Positions 43,381-52,130 of a DNA stretch of 64,000 bases are shown here, in pieces. Position 1 is the first letter of the stretch. Every line of letters starts with the position of its first letter. The notes beneath the pieces are model-generated. The model was not told the DNA's origin. It saw nothing but the letters and a program-made list of their open reading frames with translations, and made no database searches. The position numbers and the translations under genes were made by a program. The stretch lies in contig CAZIYJ010000007.1 of the NCBI GenBank assembly GCA_964543475.1, positions 1-64,000 on the forward strand. Reading direction: 5' to 3'. This stretch comes from JAYSYM01 sp964543475 (GTDB lineage Bacteria; Bdellovibrionota; Bdellovibrionia; Bdellovibrionales; JAMPXM01).

Positions 43381-45161
43381 TCAAATTTTTAATTGGTCAT
43401 CGCGGAGTCGGAAAGACCTCTCTTCTTGATCGCATCAAGCGATACTACAAAGAAGAATCCAAAGCAGTTCAGTGTATTGATCTCGATCAAGAAATTGAAA
43501 ATCGCCAAGGGCGTTCGATTCCGGATATTTTCGAATCTGAGGGCGAAGAATACTTTCGTGAGATGGAGCGATTTCAACTTCGCGAGATCGCCACAATGTT
43601 TGCAAGCTACGAAGGCGATGTCTTTGTTGCCTTGGGTGCTGGATTTACTCCTGATGATTCTGTAACTACGCTTGGTCAATTTATTTGGGTTCGCCGAGAG
43701 ACAGATAAGTCAGGAAGAATTTTCTTAAATCGTCCTCGATTGAACCCCGAAGCCTCACCGCTCGACGAATACACTGAACGATTCGAAGTGCGCGAAAAAT
43801 TGTACCGATCACTCGCAAACGAGACCGTTACTTTGAAAGAGGGCCTGGATAAAGCGAACGTTTTTGAGAAGGAATTATTTTTTCCGGTGAGTGATTTACG
43901 CGCGACTATTACTTTGCTTCCGCGCTCGAATCCATTCAAATGGAACGCTGAGTATGAATTGCGAGATGATATTTTAAACGATGTTCAGTTAGAAGAAGCC
44001 CTTCGGGCCGATCAGCCGCGGCGGTTATTGAGCTTTAGAAGTAATCCTCCAAGCGAAGTGATGTTAAATGCGGTTGTGAAGAACGCGCGTGTTGATTGGC
44101 CGGTAGAGCTTCCGGCATCAATGAAACTCAATCCGACTTCTATTTCACTTCATGCGGGCTCACTCTCAGAAGCAAAGTTACAACTTAAAACAAAAAGTCC
44201 GATCAAACTTGCGGTTAAAATAAGGTCTTGGAGTGAGCTTCTCGAGGGCCACAAATGGTGGACCGAGAACAAAATTGAGAGATCATTTTTGCCAATGTCA
44301 GATGATGGACGATGGAATTGGTATCGTCTCTGGATCGGCTCACAAAGTTTAGTCAACTTTGTTCGCGAGGGAGAAGGTTCCGCCGCTGACCAGCCAACGA
44401 TTCTAGATTGGCTCTCAACACACGCTAATGATCCCGAGTTCCGACAAAATGGATTTGCAGCTGTGCTCGGTGACCCAGTGATTCACTCGCGAACACCGTC
44501 TGAGCAACAAGAATTTTTTGCGAATTACAAAATGCCAGTGTTTTCGATCCGCGTAACAAAAGATGAATGGCCTGAAGCACTGCCAGTTTTAAGAGATTTA
44601 GGTTTAAAAGCTGCGGCCGTTACTGCTCCGCTCAAGGAGCTTGCGTTTCTCACTTGTAACGAGACAAGCGATTTAGCTCGAACCTTTGAGTCGGTGAACA
44701 CTTTGCTTTTCAAAGATGGCAAGTGGATCGGCGAGAACACTGACCTCGGCGGCTTTCAAGCTTTGAAAGTGAATCGTAAAGAATCAGCGGTCATTTGGGG
44801 TGGTGGTGGAACTCTCGAGATTACGCGACTTATGGTTCCTCAGGCGAGTTTATACTCGGCGCAGACAGGGCAAGTTCGAGAGGGAGCAAAACCCTTTCCT
44901 CCTGCGGGTAGCCCGACAAATTTAGTGTGGAGTGTCGGACGCGCTCACTATGGTGTTGGCACTAATAAAGCGACTGCCAAGTGGCCGCCATCGCACTGGA
45001 AACCAAGAAGAGTCATAGACCTCAATTATACCGACGACTCCCCAGGTTTAGAGTATGCGGCTCTTACTGGGGCCGAATACGTATCAGGACTTTCGATGTT
45101 TAAAGAACAAGCCCGTTTACAGCGAGAGTTTTGGCGAGTAAACCTTCCACATGGGCGCTAA
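43377..45161 (+). CDS. aroKDE: trifunctional shikimate kinase - type I dehydroquinase - shikimate dehydrogenase fusion
   Basis: 594 residues from the ATG that overlaps the aroA stop. Residues 1-165: shikimate kinase with P-loop GHRGVGKT (7-14), Asp35/Asp37, GRSIPDIFESEGEEYFR and lid arginines in RPRLNP. About 175-350: type I dehydroquinase; AEYELRDDIL, putative His259 (SLHAG), Schiff-base Lys281 (LAVKIRSW) and GSAADQP match the family, though the domain is short (about 180 residues). About 362-590: shikimate dehydrogenase with LGDPVIHSRTPSEQQ, Lys420 (VTAPLK), Asp456 (GENTDLGGF) and IWGGGGTLEI. Domain order K-D-E equals the last three domains of fungal AROM. aroC overlaps its end by 11 bases. 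Confidence 0.87.
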   Translation: MIKFLIGHRGVGKTSLLDRIKRYYKEESKAVQCIDLDQEIENRQGRSIPDIFESEGEEYFREMERFQLREIATMFASYEGDVFVALGAGFTPDDSVTTLGQFIWVRRETDKSGRIFLNRPRLNPEASPLDEYTERFEVREKLYRSLANETVTLKEGLDKANVFEKELFFPVSDLRATITLLPRSNPFKWNAEYELRDDILNDVQLEEALRADQPRRLLSFRSNPPSEVMLNAVVKNARVDWPVELPASMKLNPTSISLHAGSLSEAKLQLKTKSPIKLAVKIRSWSELLEGHKWWTENKIERSFLPMSDDGRWNWYRLWIGSQSLVNFVREGEGSAADQPTILDWLSTHANDPEFRQNGFAAVLGDPVIHSRTPSEQQEFFANYKMPVFSIRVTKDEWPEALPVLRDLGLKAAAVTAPLKELAFLTCNETSDLARTFESVNTLLFKDGKWIGENTDLGGFQALKVNRKESAVIWGGGGTLEITRLMVPQASLYSAQTGQVREGAKPFPPAGSPTNLVWSVGRAHYGVGTNKATAKWPPSHWKPRRVIDLNYTDDSPGLEYAALTGAEYVSGLSMFKEQARLQREFWRVNLPHGR

Positions 45162-46182
45162 CACCTTTGGAAATCTATTTTCAGTTACTTCATTCGGCGA
45201 AAGCCATGGCGCAGCTCTTGGTGCAGTGATCGACGGTTGCCCTGCAGGAGTAATCTGGGATGAGCAAGTTCTTCAGCGTGAGCTTGAGCGACGCAGACCT
45301 AATCAAAAAATTGAAGGCCGTGAAGTCGTTGTCACATCTCGAAACGAAAACGACACACCTGAAGTTTTAAGCGGAGTGTATGAAGGCAAAACTTTAGGAA
45401 CTCCCATTGCGATTCTCATTCGAAATTCTGATGCACGATCTGCAGACTACGAAAAAATTAAATCTGCGCCTCGCGCCGGTCATGCTGACGATGTATGGAA
45501 AATGAAGTTCGGACACTCTGACCCTCGCGGCGGCGGTCGCTCATCGGGTCGCGAAACTGTCTCTCGAGTGATCGGCGGATCGGTCGCATTAATGTTTTTG
45601 AAACAAGCAGCTCCTCAGTTCCAAATCAAAGGCTTCGCTTCGCAAATCGGGCCCTTTGAATTGACGGCACAGGATCGCACACAAATTTCTTCTGTCCGAG
45701 TTGAAGACTACGTCGCTCGCTTTCCCTCTTCTCAACAAAACGAAGTTGAAAAATTGCTTGTCGAAGCAAAACAACAGGGAAAAAGCTACGGCGGTACGGC
45801 CGAACTTTGGCTCGACGGAGTTCCTCAGGGAATCGGTCAGCCCGTATTTCGCAAACTCAAATCTGAATTAGCAGCTGCAATGATGAGTGTTGGCGCAGTG
45901 AGCGGAGTCGAAATCGGCGAAGGCTTTGATGCCACTCACGCCGAAGGCTCTCAGTTTCACCAACAGGGTGAACAACCCTACGGCGGAATCCGCGGCGGTA
46001 TTAGCACAGGCGACCGCATCGTAATTAAAGTCGCGTTCAAACCAACTTCAAGTGTGCTCGATGTTGCCAAACTCGGCCGCCACGATCCGTGCATCGTCAC
46101 ACGCGCTATCCCAGTGCTTGAATCAATGGCCTCCCTAGTTATTGCCGACCATATTTTGCTAGCCCGCACCGACCGCATTTAA
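45151..46182 (+). CDS. aroC: chorismate synthase
   Basis: 343 residues. Forms chorismate from EPSP using reduced FMN. Family motifs: FGESHGAALGAVIDGCPAG, RNSDARSADYE, RAGHADDVWKMKFG, DPRGGGRSSGRETVSRV, GEGFDATHAEGS and GGIRGGISTGDRI. Last gene of the aro operon; overlaps the fusion gene by 11 bases and is followed by a terminator. Product feeds menF nearby. Confidence 0.95.
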   Translation: MGANTFGNLFSVTSFGESHGAALGAVIDGCPAGVIWDEQVLQRELERRRPNQKIEGREVVVTSRNENDTPEVLSGVYEGKTLGTPIAILIRNSDARSADYEKIKSAPRAGHADDVWKMKFGHSDPRGGGRSSGRETVSRVIGGSVALMFLKQAAPQFQIKGFASQIGPFELTAQDRTQISSVRVEDYVARFPSSQQNEVEKLLVEAKQQGKSYGGTAELWLDGVPQGIGQPVFRKLKSELAAAMMSVGAVSGVEIGEGFDATHAEGSQFHQQGEQPYGGIRGGISTGDRIVIKVAFKPTSSVLDVAKLGRHDPCIVTRAIPVLESMASLVIADHILLARTDRI

Positions 46183-46199
46183 CCGATCGACCGAAATCT

Positions 46200-46229
46200 G
46201 GACGCTCGCCCTTGTGGAGCGTCCTTTTT
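46200..46229 (+). terminator. intrinsic terminator of the aro operon
   Basis: GGACGCTC (46200-46207) pairs with GAGCGTCC (46217-46224) around a 9-base loop, followed by five T. It stands 18 bp after the aroC stop. Confidence 0.93.
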
Positions 46230-46322
46230 ATTTCGTTTCGCCCCGCTGCGATTCTTGCAGTTTGGTTTGAGAACCGAGCTGAATTTTAGATGGTGATTGA
46301 AGCTCGAAGATTGTGTTTAGGG

Positions 46323-46375
46323 CCCACTCCGAGATTTCCCAACCTATAGGTGTGGAAATCGTGGAGTGGGTTTTT
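46323..46375. repeat. 48-bp near-perfect palindrome followed by T5
   Basis: Three paired blocks nest: CCCACTCC/GGAGTGGG (46323-46330 with 46363-46370), GATTTCC/GGAAATC (46333-46339 with 46354-46360) and ACCTATAGGT (46342-46351), separated by two-base internal mismatches. T5 follows. Could be a second terminator, an operator of the adjacent regulator or a mobile-element end. Confidence 0.65.
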
Positions 46376-46476
46376 AGCGAGGGGAAACGCTAGCAACTCA
46401 GGACCTTTGATCGAATCAGAAACTGTGGAAGCTGAACTTAAAAAAAAGAAAGAAAGAAAAAATTGAAAGTAATAGC

Positions 46477-47037
46477 GTGAAATTTAATGAGAAGGCGACT
46501 GCTTCTGGTTTGTATTGGCGAACTCCAAGCTTCAATTTTGAAACAAGCGATGAGCCAGTTAGTGAAGTCGAAAGAGAGAGAGCCTTCCTACTTTTTCTAA
46601 GTGAAATGTATCCGCATAAGACGGAAGCGGAAATTAGAAACCAGAGTAGAATATCGAAACTCAAAATTGCTCGGCAAACATTGCAGCTGTCTGTCGCGAG
46701 GGTGGCCACGAAGATGAAGATTAGTGAGACAGCGTATAATAAGTACGAGCAGGGTGAGCTGATCGGAACGATTTCATTGAGCAAGCTTGAGGCGGCTGCG
46801 GAGGCGCTCGGTTGCGAGCTTTTCTACGAGTTCCGAGCTAAAGATGGCAGAGAGTTAATAAGTAAAATTTGGGAGCCGGCGTTTGAGGCGACGAAAAATC
46901 ATGGTTATTTAAAAAAGTGTGTCGCTAACAGAAGGCCGCATGCGCTGAATCGACTCATCATCGAAAAAATAAATGATCCGAAGTTTCGTCGCAAGATGGG
47001 TTGGACCAAGCAAAGGTTCGACAAAAGCAAGATTTAA
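46477..47037 (+). CDS. HTH protein, mobile mystery protein A-like
   Basis: 186 residues. Central XRE-type HTH (KLKIARQTLQLSVARVATKMKISETAYNKYEQGE) followed by GTISLSKLEAAAEALGCELFYEF, a sequence typical of mobile mystery protein A, which usually precedes a Fic-domain partner (mobile mystery protein B). No Fic gene follows here; the next gene is ubiE/menG on the other strand, sharing the TTAA stop. It has an extra N-terminal 55 residues and C-terminal 60 residues. Start is a GTG with a weak ribosome binding site. May be an orphan antitoxin or a repurposed regulator. Confidence 0.72.
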   Translation: MKFNEKATASGLYWRTPSFNFETSDEPVSEVERERAFLLFLSEMYPHKTEAEIRNQSRISKLKIARQTLQLSVARVATKMKISETAYNKYEQGELIGTISLSKLEAAAEALGCELFYEFRAKDGRELISKIWEPAFEATKNHGYLKKCVANRRPHALNRLIIEKINDPKFRRKMGWTKQRFDKSKI

Positions 47038-47768
47038 GCTTTAACGGCTTTGTAGATGTAAGCGATGCCCATCGATACAGGCTTGAATTCGCGCGAAGCG
47101 AAGCCGCCAGCAGAGTCGATCAAAGCCAAGAAGCCATCACGGCAAGGGAAGTTCGCTGATGAGTTTTGCAGGTACTCGTAAGCTTGGGGTTTGCCGGTGA
47201 TGAGTCCGCCAATTTTTGGAAGAACTTTGTTTGAGTAGAAGCGATACAAGCCGCCGACTCCCGGAACATTTGGTTGGCCGAATTCGAGTATCATCACTAC
47301 GCCGCCTGGCTTAACTACACGGCGGAGTTCAGCTAATGCGCGAACCGGGTCAGCAACGTTGCGAATGCCGAAAGAGATTGAAGCAACGTCAAAAGAGTTA
47401 TCAGCAAATGGAAGGTTCATGACATCTGCTTGAGAAAAGTCGATAGAGGGGAACCCTGCGCGGGCGGCTTTGCCAGAAGCGGGTTCAAGCATTTCTGCGC
47501 AAAAGTCTGTTCCGACAACTTTTGCACCGACAGGCGAGGCACCCAGTGGCATAACTGCACGAGCAAATTCAATTGCAAGATCACCGGTGCCAGTTGCGCA
47601 ATCGAGAACTTTCATACCTGCAACAGCGCCGCTCATTCGAACGACCGCTTTTCGCCATAAGTGATGAATGCCAACAGATAAAATTTGGTTGGCGCGATCG
47701 TAGTTACCTGCGATCTCGCTGAACATAGCGCGAATTTTTTCGGGTTGAGGACCTTGATAGGGTTGCAT
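47034..47768 (-). CDS. menG: demethylmenaquinone methyltransferase (UbiE/MenG)
   Basis: 244 residues. Last step of menaquinone synthesis: C-methylation of demethylmenaquinone with SAM. Motifs: FSEIAGNYDRANQILSVGIHHLWR, VLDCATGTGDLA, ADVMNLPFADNSFDVASISFGIRNV and LEFGQPN. Lies directly after the DAHP synthase gene on the same strand (start and stop share a base). The same family can methylate ubiquinone precursors; the surrounding men genes support the menaquinone role. Confidence 0.9.
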   Translation of the reverse strand: MQPYQGPQPEKIRAMFSEIAGNYDRANQILSVGIHHLWRKAVVRMSGAVAGMKVLDCATGTGDLAIEFARAVMPLGASPVGAKVVGTDFCAEMLEPASGKAARAGFPSIDFSQADVMNLPFADNSFDVASISFGIRNVADPVRALAELRRVVKPGGVVMILEFGQPNVPGVGGLYRFYSNKVLPKIGGLITGKPQAYEYLQNSSANFPCRDGFLALIDSAGGFASREFKPVSMGIAYIYKAVKA

Positions 47769-48565
47769 TATGCGTGAGCCAATCGGCGGCCGACTGCTTT
47801 TGCAACTAAGTCGGCGGCGCGAACGACTTCGTCGAACATTGGGAACGTCAAAGCTTGGTGACCATCAGATAATGCATCAGAAGGTCTTGGGTGGACTTCG
47901 ATCATCAAGCCATCTGCTCCGGCAGCAATTGCAGCTAAAGACATTGGTTTGATCAACTCAGGTCGGCCCGTGCCGTGCGACGGATCAACGATGATTGGTA
48001 AATCAGAGTGAGCTTTGATGTAGGCAACTGAATTTAAATCTAGTGAGTTGCGAGTTGTAGTTTCGAACGTTCGAATTCCACGTTCACACAAAATCACGTT
48101 TTGGTTTCCGCCATTCAAAACGTAATCAGCGGCCTTAAGCCATTCATCGACAGTCGCCGAGAAGCCGCGCTTAAGCATGACTGGCTTTTGAGTCGCTCCA
48201 AGCTCTTTGAGAAGCGAATAGTTGTACATGTTTCGAGAGCCAACTTGGAACATATCAACGAAGTCATACATGTCTGAGATTTGTCGTGGATCAACAACTT
48301 CTGAAACGAGAGGCATTCCCACCTGAGTCTTTACCTCGTTGATAAACGAATAGGCTCCGGTACCCAACCCTTGAAATGACTTGTCGCTCGTGCGCATTTT
48401 GAAAATTCCACCGCGCAAAAGTGTTGCGCCTGAAGCTTTCACGGACAGTGCAGTTTCGAGTAAATGTTCGCGATTTTCGATTGAGCATGGCCCAGCGATT
48501 ACGGGTATTTCCGTGCCGCCAAAAGTAACAGCCTTAACTGAGACAATGCGCTTAGTCTTTGTCAT
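47768..48565 (-). CDS. aroF: 3-deoxy-7-phosphoheptulonate synthase, type I-beta
   Basis: 265 residues. Condenses PEP and erythrose-4-phosphate, the entry step to the shikimate route. KDO8PS-like short form: IAGPCSIEN, LLRGGIFKMRTSDKSFQGLG, QVGSRNMYNYSLLKE, PVMLKRGFSAT, ILCERGIRTFE, DPSHGTGRPEL and GADGLMIEVHP are present. There is no regulatory ACT, ferredoxin-like or chorismate mutase domain, so it should not show allosteric feedback by those means. Divergent from menF; operon with menG. ATG at 48565 preferred to an upstream TTG. Confidence 0.93.
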   Translation of the reverse strand: MTKTKRIVSVKAVTFGGTEIPVIAGPCSIENREHLLETALSVKASGATLLRGGIFKMRTSDKSFQGLGTGAYSFINEVKTQVGMPLVSEVVDPRQISDMYDFVDMFQVGSRNMYNYSLLKELGATQKPVMLKRGFSATVDEWLKAADYVLNGGNQNVILCERGIRTFETTTRNSLDLNSVAYIKAHSDLPIIVDPSHGTGRPELIKPMSLAAIAAGADGLMIEVHPRPSDALSDGHQALTFPMFDEVVRAADLVAKAVGRRLAHA

Positions 48566-48667
48566 TGTTGGCAATATATCAGGTTCCTAGGGCGCATGCA
48601 TCACACTCTAGTGAAAAACTTTGGCCTTCGAGGTTGATGCTTGGGTTTTATTCGGACAAGATTGGGC

Positions 48668-49798
48668 ATGGCCTTCGGTAAGCAAAAGCTTCGACAAATT
48701 ACGCGCGACGACATCGACGCATTCCTCAGTTCTGGTTGGCTTTTTGGCTTAGGAAACGGGGACTTAGCGGTTGGCTGGGGGCCAATTGAATGGATGGCCG
48801 AGCCTCCGGTTGGGGCCACTGTCATCTATTCGCCAGACTTTTATTTATTGAACCCAACTCCCTACGCTGTGACTGAATTTACTTCTGTGCTTAAGGCAAC
48901 TGACCTTAAACGCATTCTACAGAGCTATCCGCTGGCTCGTCGGCCGTTCAGAAATTCATCAAATGAGTGGGCGGAGCCGAGCAAAGAAAAGTTTAATGAA
49001 GCATTCGTGAAGATTCAGGATGCGATCACGAAAAACGAAATTGAGAAAGCCGTTCCGGTGGTGTTCGCGAATCAGCATCGAAGAATGCAAAGTGCTGATG
49101 TGTTGTCTGTTTTAGAGCGTCTGGTGTTACTCCCGAATATCTTACGACCGTTTGGTCTTTGGTCTTTAGGGAAGAATGTCCAAGGCATGATTGGTGCTAC
49201 ACCAGAGTTACTATTTCGGCGATACGCAGACCGTGTTGAGACGATGGCCCTTGCGGGAACACTCAGGCGACCGGCCGACGAAGAAAAAATTGCGGCCTTC
49301 GTTAAAAATGAAAAAGAACTTCGTGAACATACGTATGTGACCGAAGGAATAAGAACTTCTCTGAGTGAGTTTGGAGAAGTCGAAGTTGGTACGATGGGCA
49401 TTTTGGGACTTCCCACTCTCATCCACCTAAAAACCGACATCACTCTTCAGTTAGATCCTGAAGCTGAACTCTCATTTACCGATTTAGTGAAAGCACTTCA
49501 CCCAACACCTGCTTTGGGCACTTTCCCTCCTGAAAAAGGTCTTACGTGGCTGGCACAAAATCTTGAGCCGCTTGAGCAGAGGGCAAAACACGGAGCACCT
49601 TTTGCTTTACTGTTTGGACCGGCGCAAAAGTCTTATGCTCAAGTCGAGGCGTTAGTTGCTATTCGTAGCATCCAGTGGCAAGGATCTGCACTGCGATTGG
49701 GCTCAGGATGCGGAATTGTAAAGGGTAGCGATCTCGAGAAAGAATGGCTGGAGCTAGCTGCGAAGCGTGCATCAGTCTCAGAACTTTTAGTCATATGA
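48668..49798 (+). CDS. menF: isochorismate synthase MenF
   Basis: 376 residues. Isomerises chorismate to isochorismate, first menaquinone step. Chorismate-binding domain motifs: GMIGATPELLFRR, ALAGTLRRP, KELREHTYVTEGI, LHPTPALGTFPPEKG, FGPAQKSYAQVEALVAIRS and LGSGCGIVKGSDLEKEW. First gene of a nine-gene overlapping operon; the menD ATG overlaps its stop (ATGA). Membership of the family also includes salicylate and anthranilate enzymes, but context fixes the role. Confidence 0.9.
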   Translation: MAFGKQKLRQITRDDIDAFLSSGWLFGLGNGDLAVGWGPIEWMAEPPVGATVIYSPDFYLLNPTPYAVTEFTSVLKATDLKRILQSYPLARRPFRNSSNEWAEPSKEKFNEAFVKIQDAITKNEIEKAVPVVFANQHRRMQSADVLSVLERLVLLPNILRPFGLWSLGKNVQGMIGATPELLFRRYADRVETMALAGTLRRPADEEKIAAFVKNEKELREHTYVTEGIRTSLSEFGEVEVGTMGILGLPTLIHLKTDITLQLDPEAELSFTDLVKALHPTPALGTFPPEKGLTWLAQNLEPLEQRAKHGAPFALLFGPAQKSYAQVEALVAIRSIQWQGSALRLGSGCGIVKGSDLEKEWLELAAKRASVSELLVI

Positions 49799-51363
49799 AT
49801 ATTGAAACAGCAAAAGAATTATTAGAAGAGCTCGCGCGATGGGGAGTGAGTGAGTTCGCCGTTTGTGCAGGTGCGCGAAACAGCCCTCTCGTTTCGGTTT
49901 TAGCCAAATGCTCGAATGCAAAAATTTATTCATTTTTTGAAGAACGATCTGCTGCTTTCTTTATGCTTGGCCGCGCTCGCGCTTTAAATAAGCCAACAGC
50001 GATTGTGACTACTTCGGGAACTGCAGCTGCCGAATTGCTTCCGGCAATGGTCGAAGCTCATTATTCAGGAGTGCCTCTCGTTGCAATAACTGCTGATCGC
50101 CCCAGTCGCATGCGTGGAACAGGTGCACCGCAAACGATCGAGCAAAACAATCTCTTCAAAAATTTTGCAGAGATCGAATTCGATATTGAAAATACCAAGT
50201 TGAAAATTTCAGATTGGTCGCTCACTGCACCTCTTCATGTAAATGTGCGCTTTGATGAGCCGTTACTAAATAAGAAATCTGAACCATGGCAGATGCCGGA
50301 GCCAAGTAAATTGTCTCCTCCCACAGCGAGCTCCGCTTATCTGAAAGTTTCTCAGTTTCTGAGCCGAACCAAGCGACCTCTCGTAGTTGTTGGAGGACTG
50401 ACAACTGAGGTCGAGCGCTTGGCCACACTTAAGCTTTTATCTTCGACCAGTTTGCCAGCTTATATCGAAGCTCAGTCGGGGATTCGCGAAAAATATTCGC
50501 TCGCTTTGAAATCGGGAGATGCGTTTCTCTCTTACGCACTCAAAAATAAATTGGTCGATGGTATTTTGCGAATCGGATCGATCCCGACGTCGAGGGTTTG
50601 GAGAGATTTAGAAAATCCGCAAACTCGAGTTCCGGTGTTGTCTTTATCGCATCTTCAATTTTCTGGTCTCAGCGAATCGGAGCATGTTCCTGGTGAGTGG
50701 TGGAATTGGGACCTTGAGTACAAGCTCTCAAGTGAGCAAAATCAATATGCAAAAAGTTTGATCTCGAGCGACGAAAACTTCGCGACTCAACTCAACGAAT
50801 ATTTGGGCATCAAAAACTCAGAGCCTTCATGGTTTAAGTATCTGTCTGAGAAAATTCCTGCTGGTGCTTTAGTGTATCTTGGCAACAGTCTTCCGATTCG
50901 AGAATGGGATTTAGCTGCAAGTCGAACAATCCCGAGAGTGGCGTATGCGAATCGCGGAGCCAATGGTATCGATGGACAAATTTCGACTTTCTTAGGTTTG
51001 TGCGCGAGCGAAGATATCAGCGAAGGTTGGTGTGTCGTTGGTGATTTAACTGCCATGTATGATCTGGCAGCGCCTTGGGTTATCAAGTCTCTTGCAAAGA
51101 AGAAAATTCGAATTGTCGTCGTTAACAATGGCGGCGGTATGATTTTCCATCGCATCTTCAATGATCCTCTCTTCGAAAATCAGCACGATGTTTCATTTGA
51201 ACACTGGGCAAAGATGTGGAAGTTCGACTATTTGAAAATTGAAGACCAACAAAAAGCGTCGTTCGATGCGCTTCGAGACCATGCTGTGATCGAGATTGTT
51301 CCTTCTGCGCCTGCGACTCAAGACTTCTATGATCGTTATGATCAAATTTGGAAGAATAAATGA
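49795..51363 (+). CDS. menD: SEPHCHC synthase MenD
   Basis: 522 residues. Thiamine diphosphate enzyme that joins isochorismate and 2-oxoglutarate. ThDP features: EERSAAFFMLGRARAL with the catalytic Glu, TTSGTAAAELLPAMVEAHYS, ADRPSRMRGTGAPQTIEQ and the GDLTAMYDLAAP...VVNNGGGMIF region. Overlaps menF and menH by ATGA on both sides. Confidence 0.94.
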   Translation: MNIETAKELLEELARWGVSEFAVCAGARNSPLVSVLAKCSNAKIYSFFEERSAAFFMLGRARALNKPTAIVTTSGTAAAELLPAMVEAHYSGVPLVAITADRPSRMRGTGAPQTIEQNNLFKNFAEIEFDIENTKLKISDWSLTAPLHVNVRFDEPLLNKKSEPWQMPEPSKLSPPTASSAYLKVSQFLSRTKRPLVVVGGLTTEVERLATLKLLSSTSLPAYIEAQSGIREKYSLALKSGDAFLSYALKNKLVDGILRIGSIPTSRVWRDLENPQTRVPVLSLSHLQFSGLSESEHVPGEWWNWDLEYKLSSEQNQYAKSLISSDENFATQLNEYLGIKNSEPSWFKYLSEKIPAGALVYLGNSLPIREWDLAASRTIPRVAYANRGANGIDGQISTFLGLCASEDISEGWCVVGDLTAMYDLAAPWVIKSLAKKKIRIVVVNNGGGMIFHRIFNDPLFENQHDVSFEHWAKMWKFDYLKIEDQQKASFDALRDHAVIEIVPSAPATQDFYDRYDQIWKNK

Positions 51364-52130
51364 TTCATGCACTTCACGGTTTCTTAGGACTGCCGAGAGA
51401 TTGGGATATTTTCGAAAGTGCAGCGCAAGATCATCGCGGACGCCAAGTTCGCTTGGTGAAACATAATCTTTGGGAAGAGCTAGCCGCGCTCGAAGATAAA
51501 TCACTTACCGGTTGGGCCCAAAAAATAAACGAGGAAGTTGAAGCAAGACGAGAGATGAATGATGAAAAACCTCATTTGCTTCTTGGTTATTCGATGGGCG
51601 GAAGACTCGCCATGCACGCTCTTCTTCAGAATCCGCAAAACTGGTCGGGTGCGATTTTAGTTTCTGCGCATCCTGGACTAACTTCGAAAGAAGATCGGGA
51701 TGCCCGATCTAAAAATGACGAGAAGTGGGCTGACCGTTGGCGTTCAGAGAAGTGGAGTGATGCTTGGAGGGCCTGGCAGGCACTTCCAGTTTTCAATACC
51801 ACCACTCAGCCTGCGATTGTGACTGAGCGAACCGAGCGTGAATTTGACCGAAATCTTTTGGCTGAAGGAATGATGGCTTGGTCCCTTAGTCGGCAAGAGG
51901 ATCTTCTCGAAAAGCTTTTTAAGTTGAAAAAGCCTGTGCTTTGGCTTGCCGGAGACGAAGATACAAAGTTTAAGGCGATCCACATGGACGTCGCAAAGAG
52001 AGCGGGCCGCGAAGGTCGCACTTTGCATAAATTCGGAGTGATTAAGGGTGCTGGACACAGGCTTCCTTGGGATCAGCCTGAAATGTTTTTAAATTCGATT
52101 CAAGATTTCATAGGGGCAAATTCTTTATGA
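51360..52130 (+). CDS. menH: MenH-type alpha/beta hydrolase (SHCHC synthase)
   Basis: 256 residues. Eliminates pyruvate from SEPHCHC to give SHCHC. LHGFLGLPRDW is the oxyanion loop, GYSMGGRLAMHALL holds the nucleophile Ser, VLWLAGDEDTKF the Asp and GAGHRLPWDQP the His. ATGA overlaps with menD and menA. Confidence 0.9.
   Translation: MIHALHGFLGLPRDWDIFESAAQDHRGRQVRLVKHNLWEELAALEDKSLTGWAQKINEEVEARREMNDEKPHLLLGYSMGGRLAMHALLQNPQNWSGAILVSAHPGLTSKEDRDARSKNDEKWADRWRSEKWSDAWRAWQALPVFNTTTQPAIVTERTEREFDRNLLAEGMMAWSLSRQEDLLEKLFKLKKPVLWLAGDEDTKFKAIHMDVAKRAGREGRTLHKFGVIKGAGHRLPWDQPEMFLNSIQDFIGANSL

Noticed and set aside
46416..46784. Minus-strand frame with hydrophobic stretches opposite the HTH gene
   Set aside because: No ribosome binding site or family; the plus-strand HTH protein explains the region. 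The hydrophobic look comes from the A/G-rich complement.
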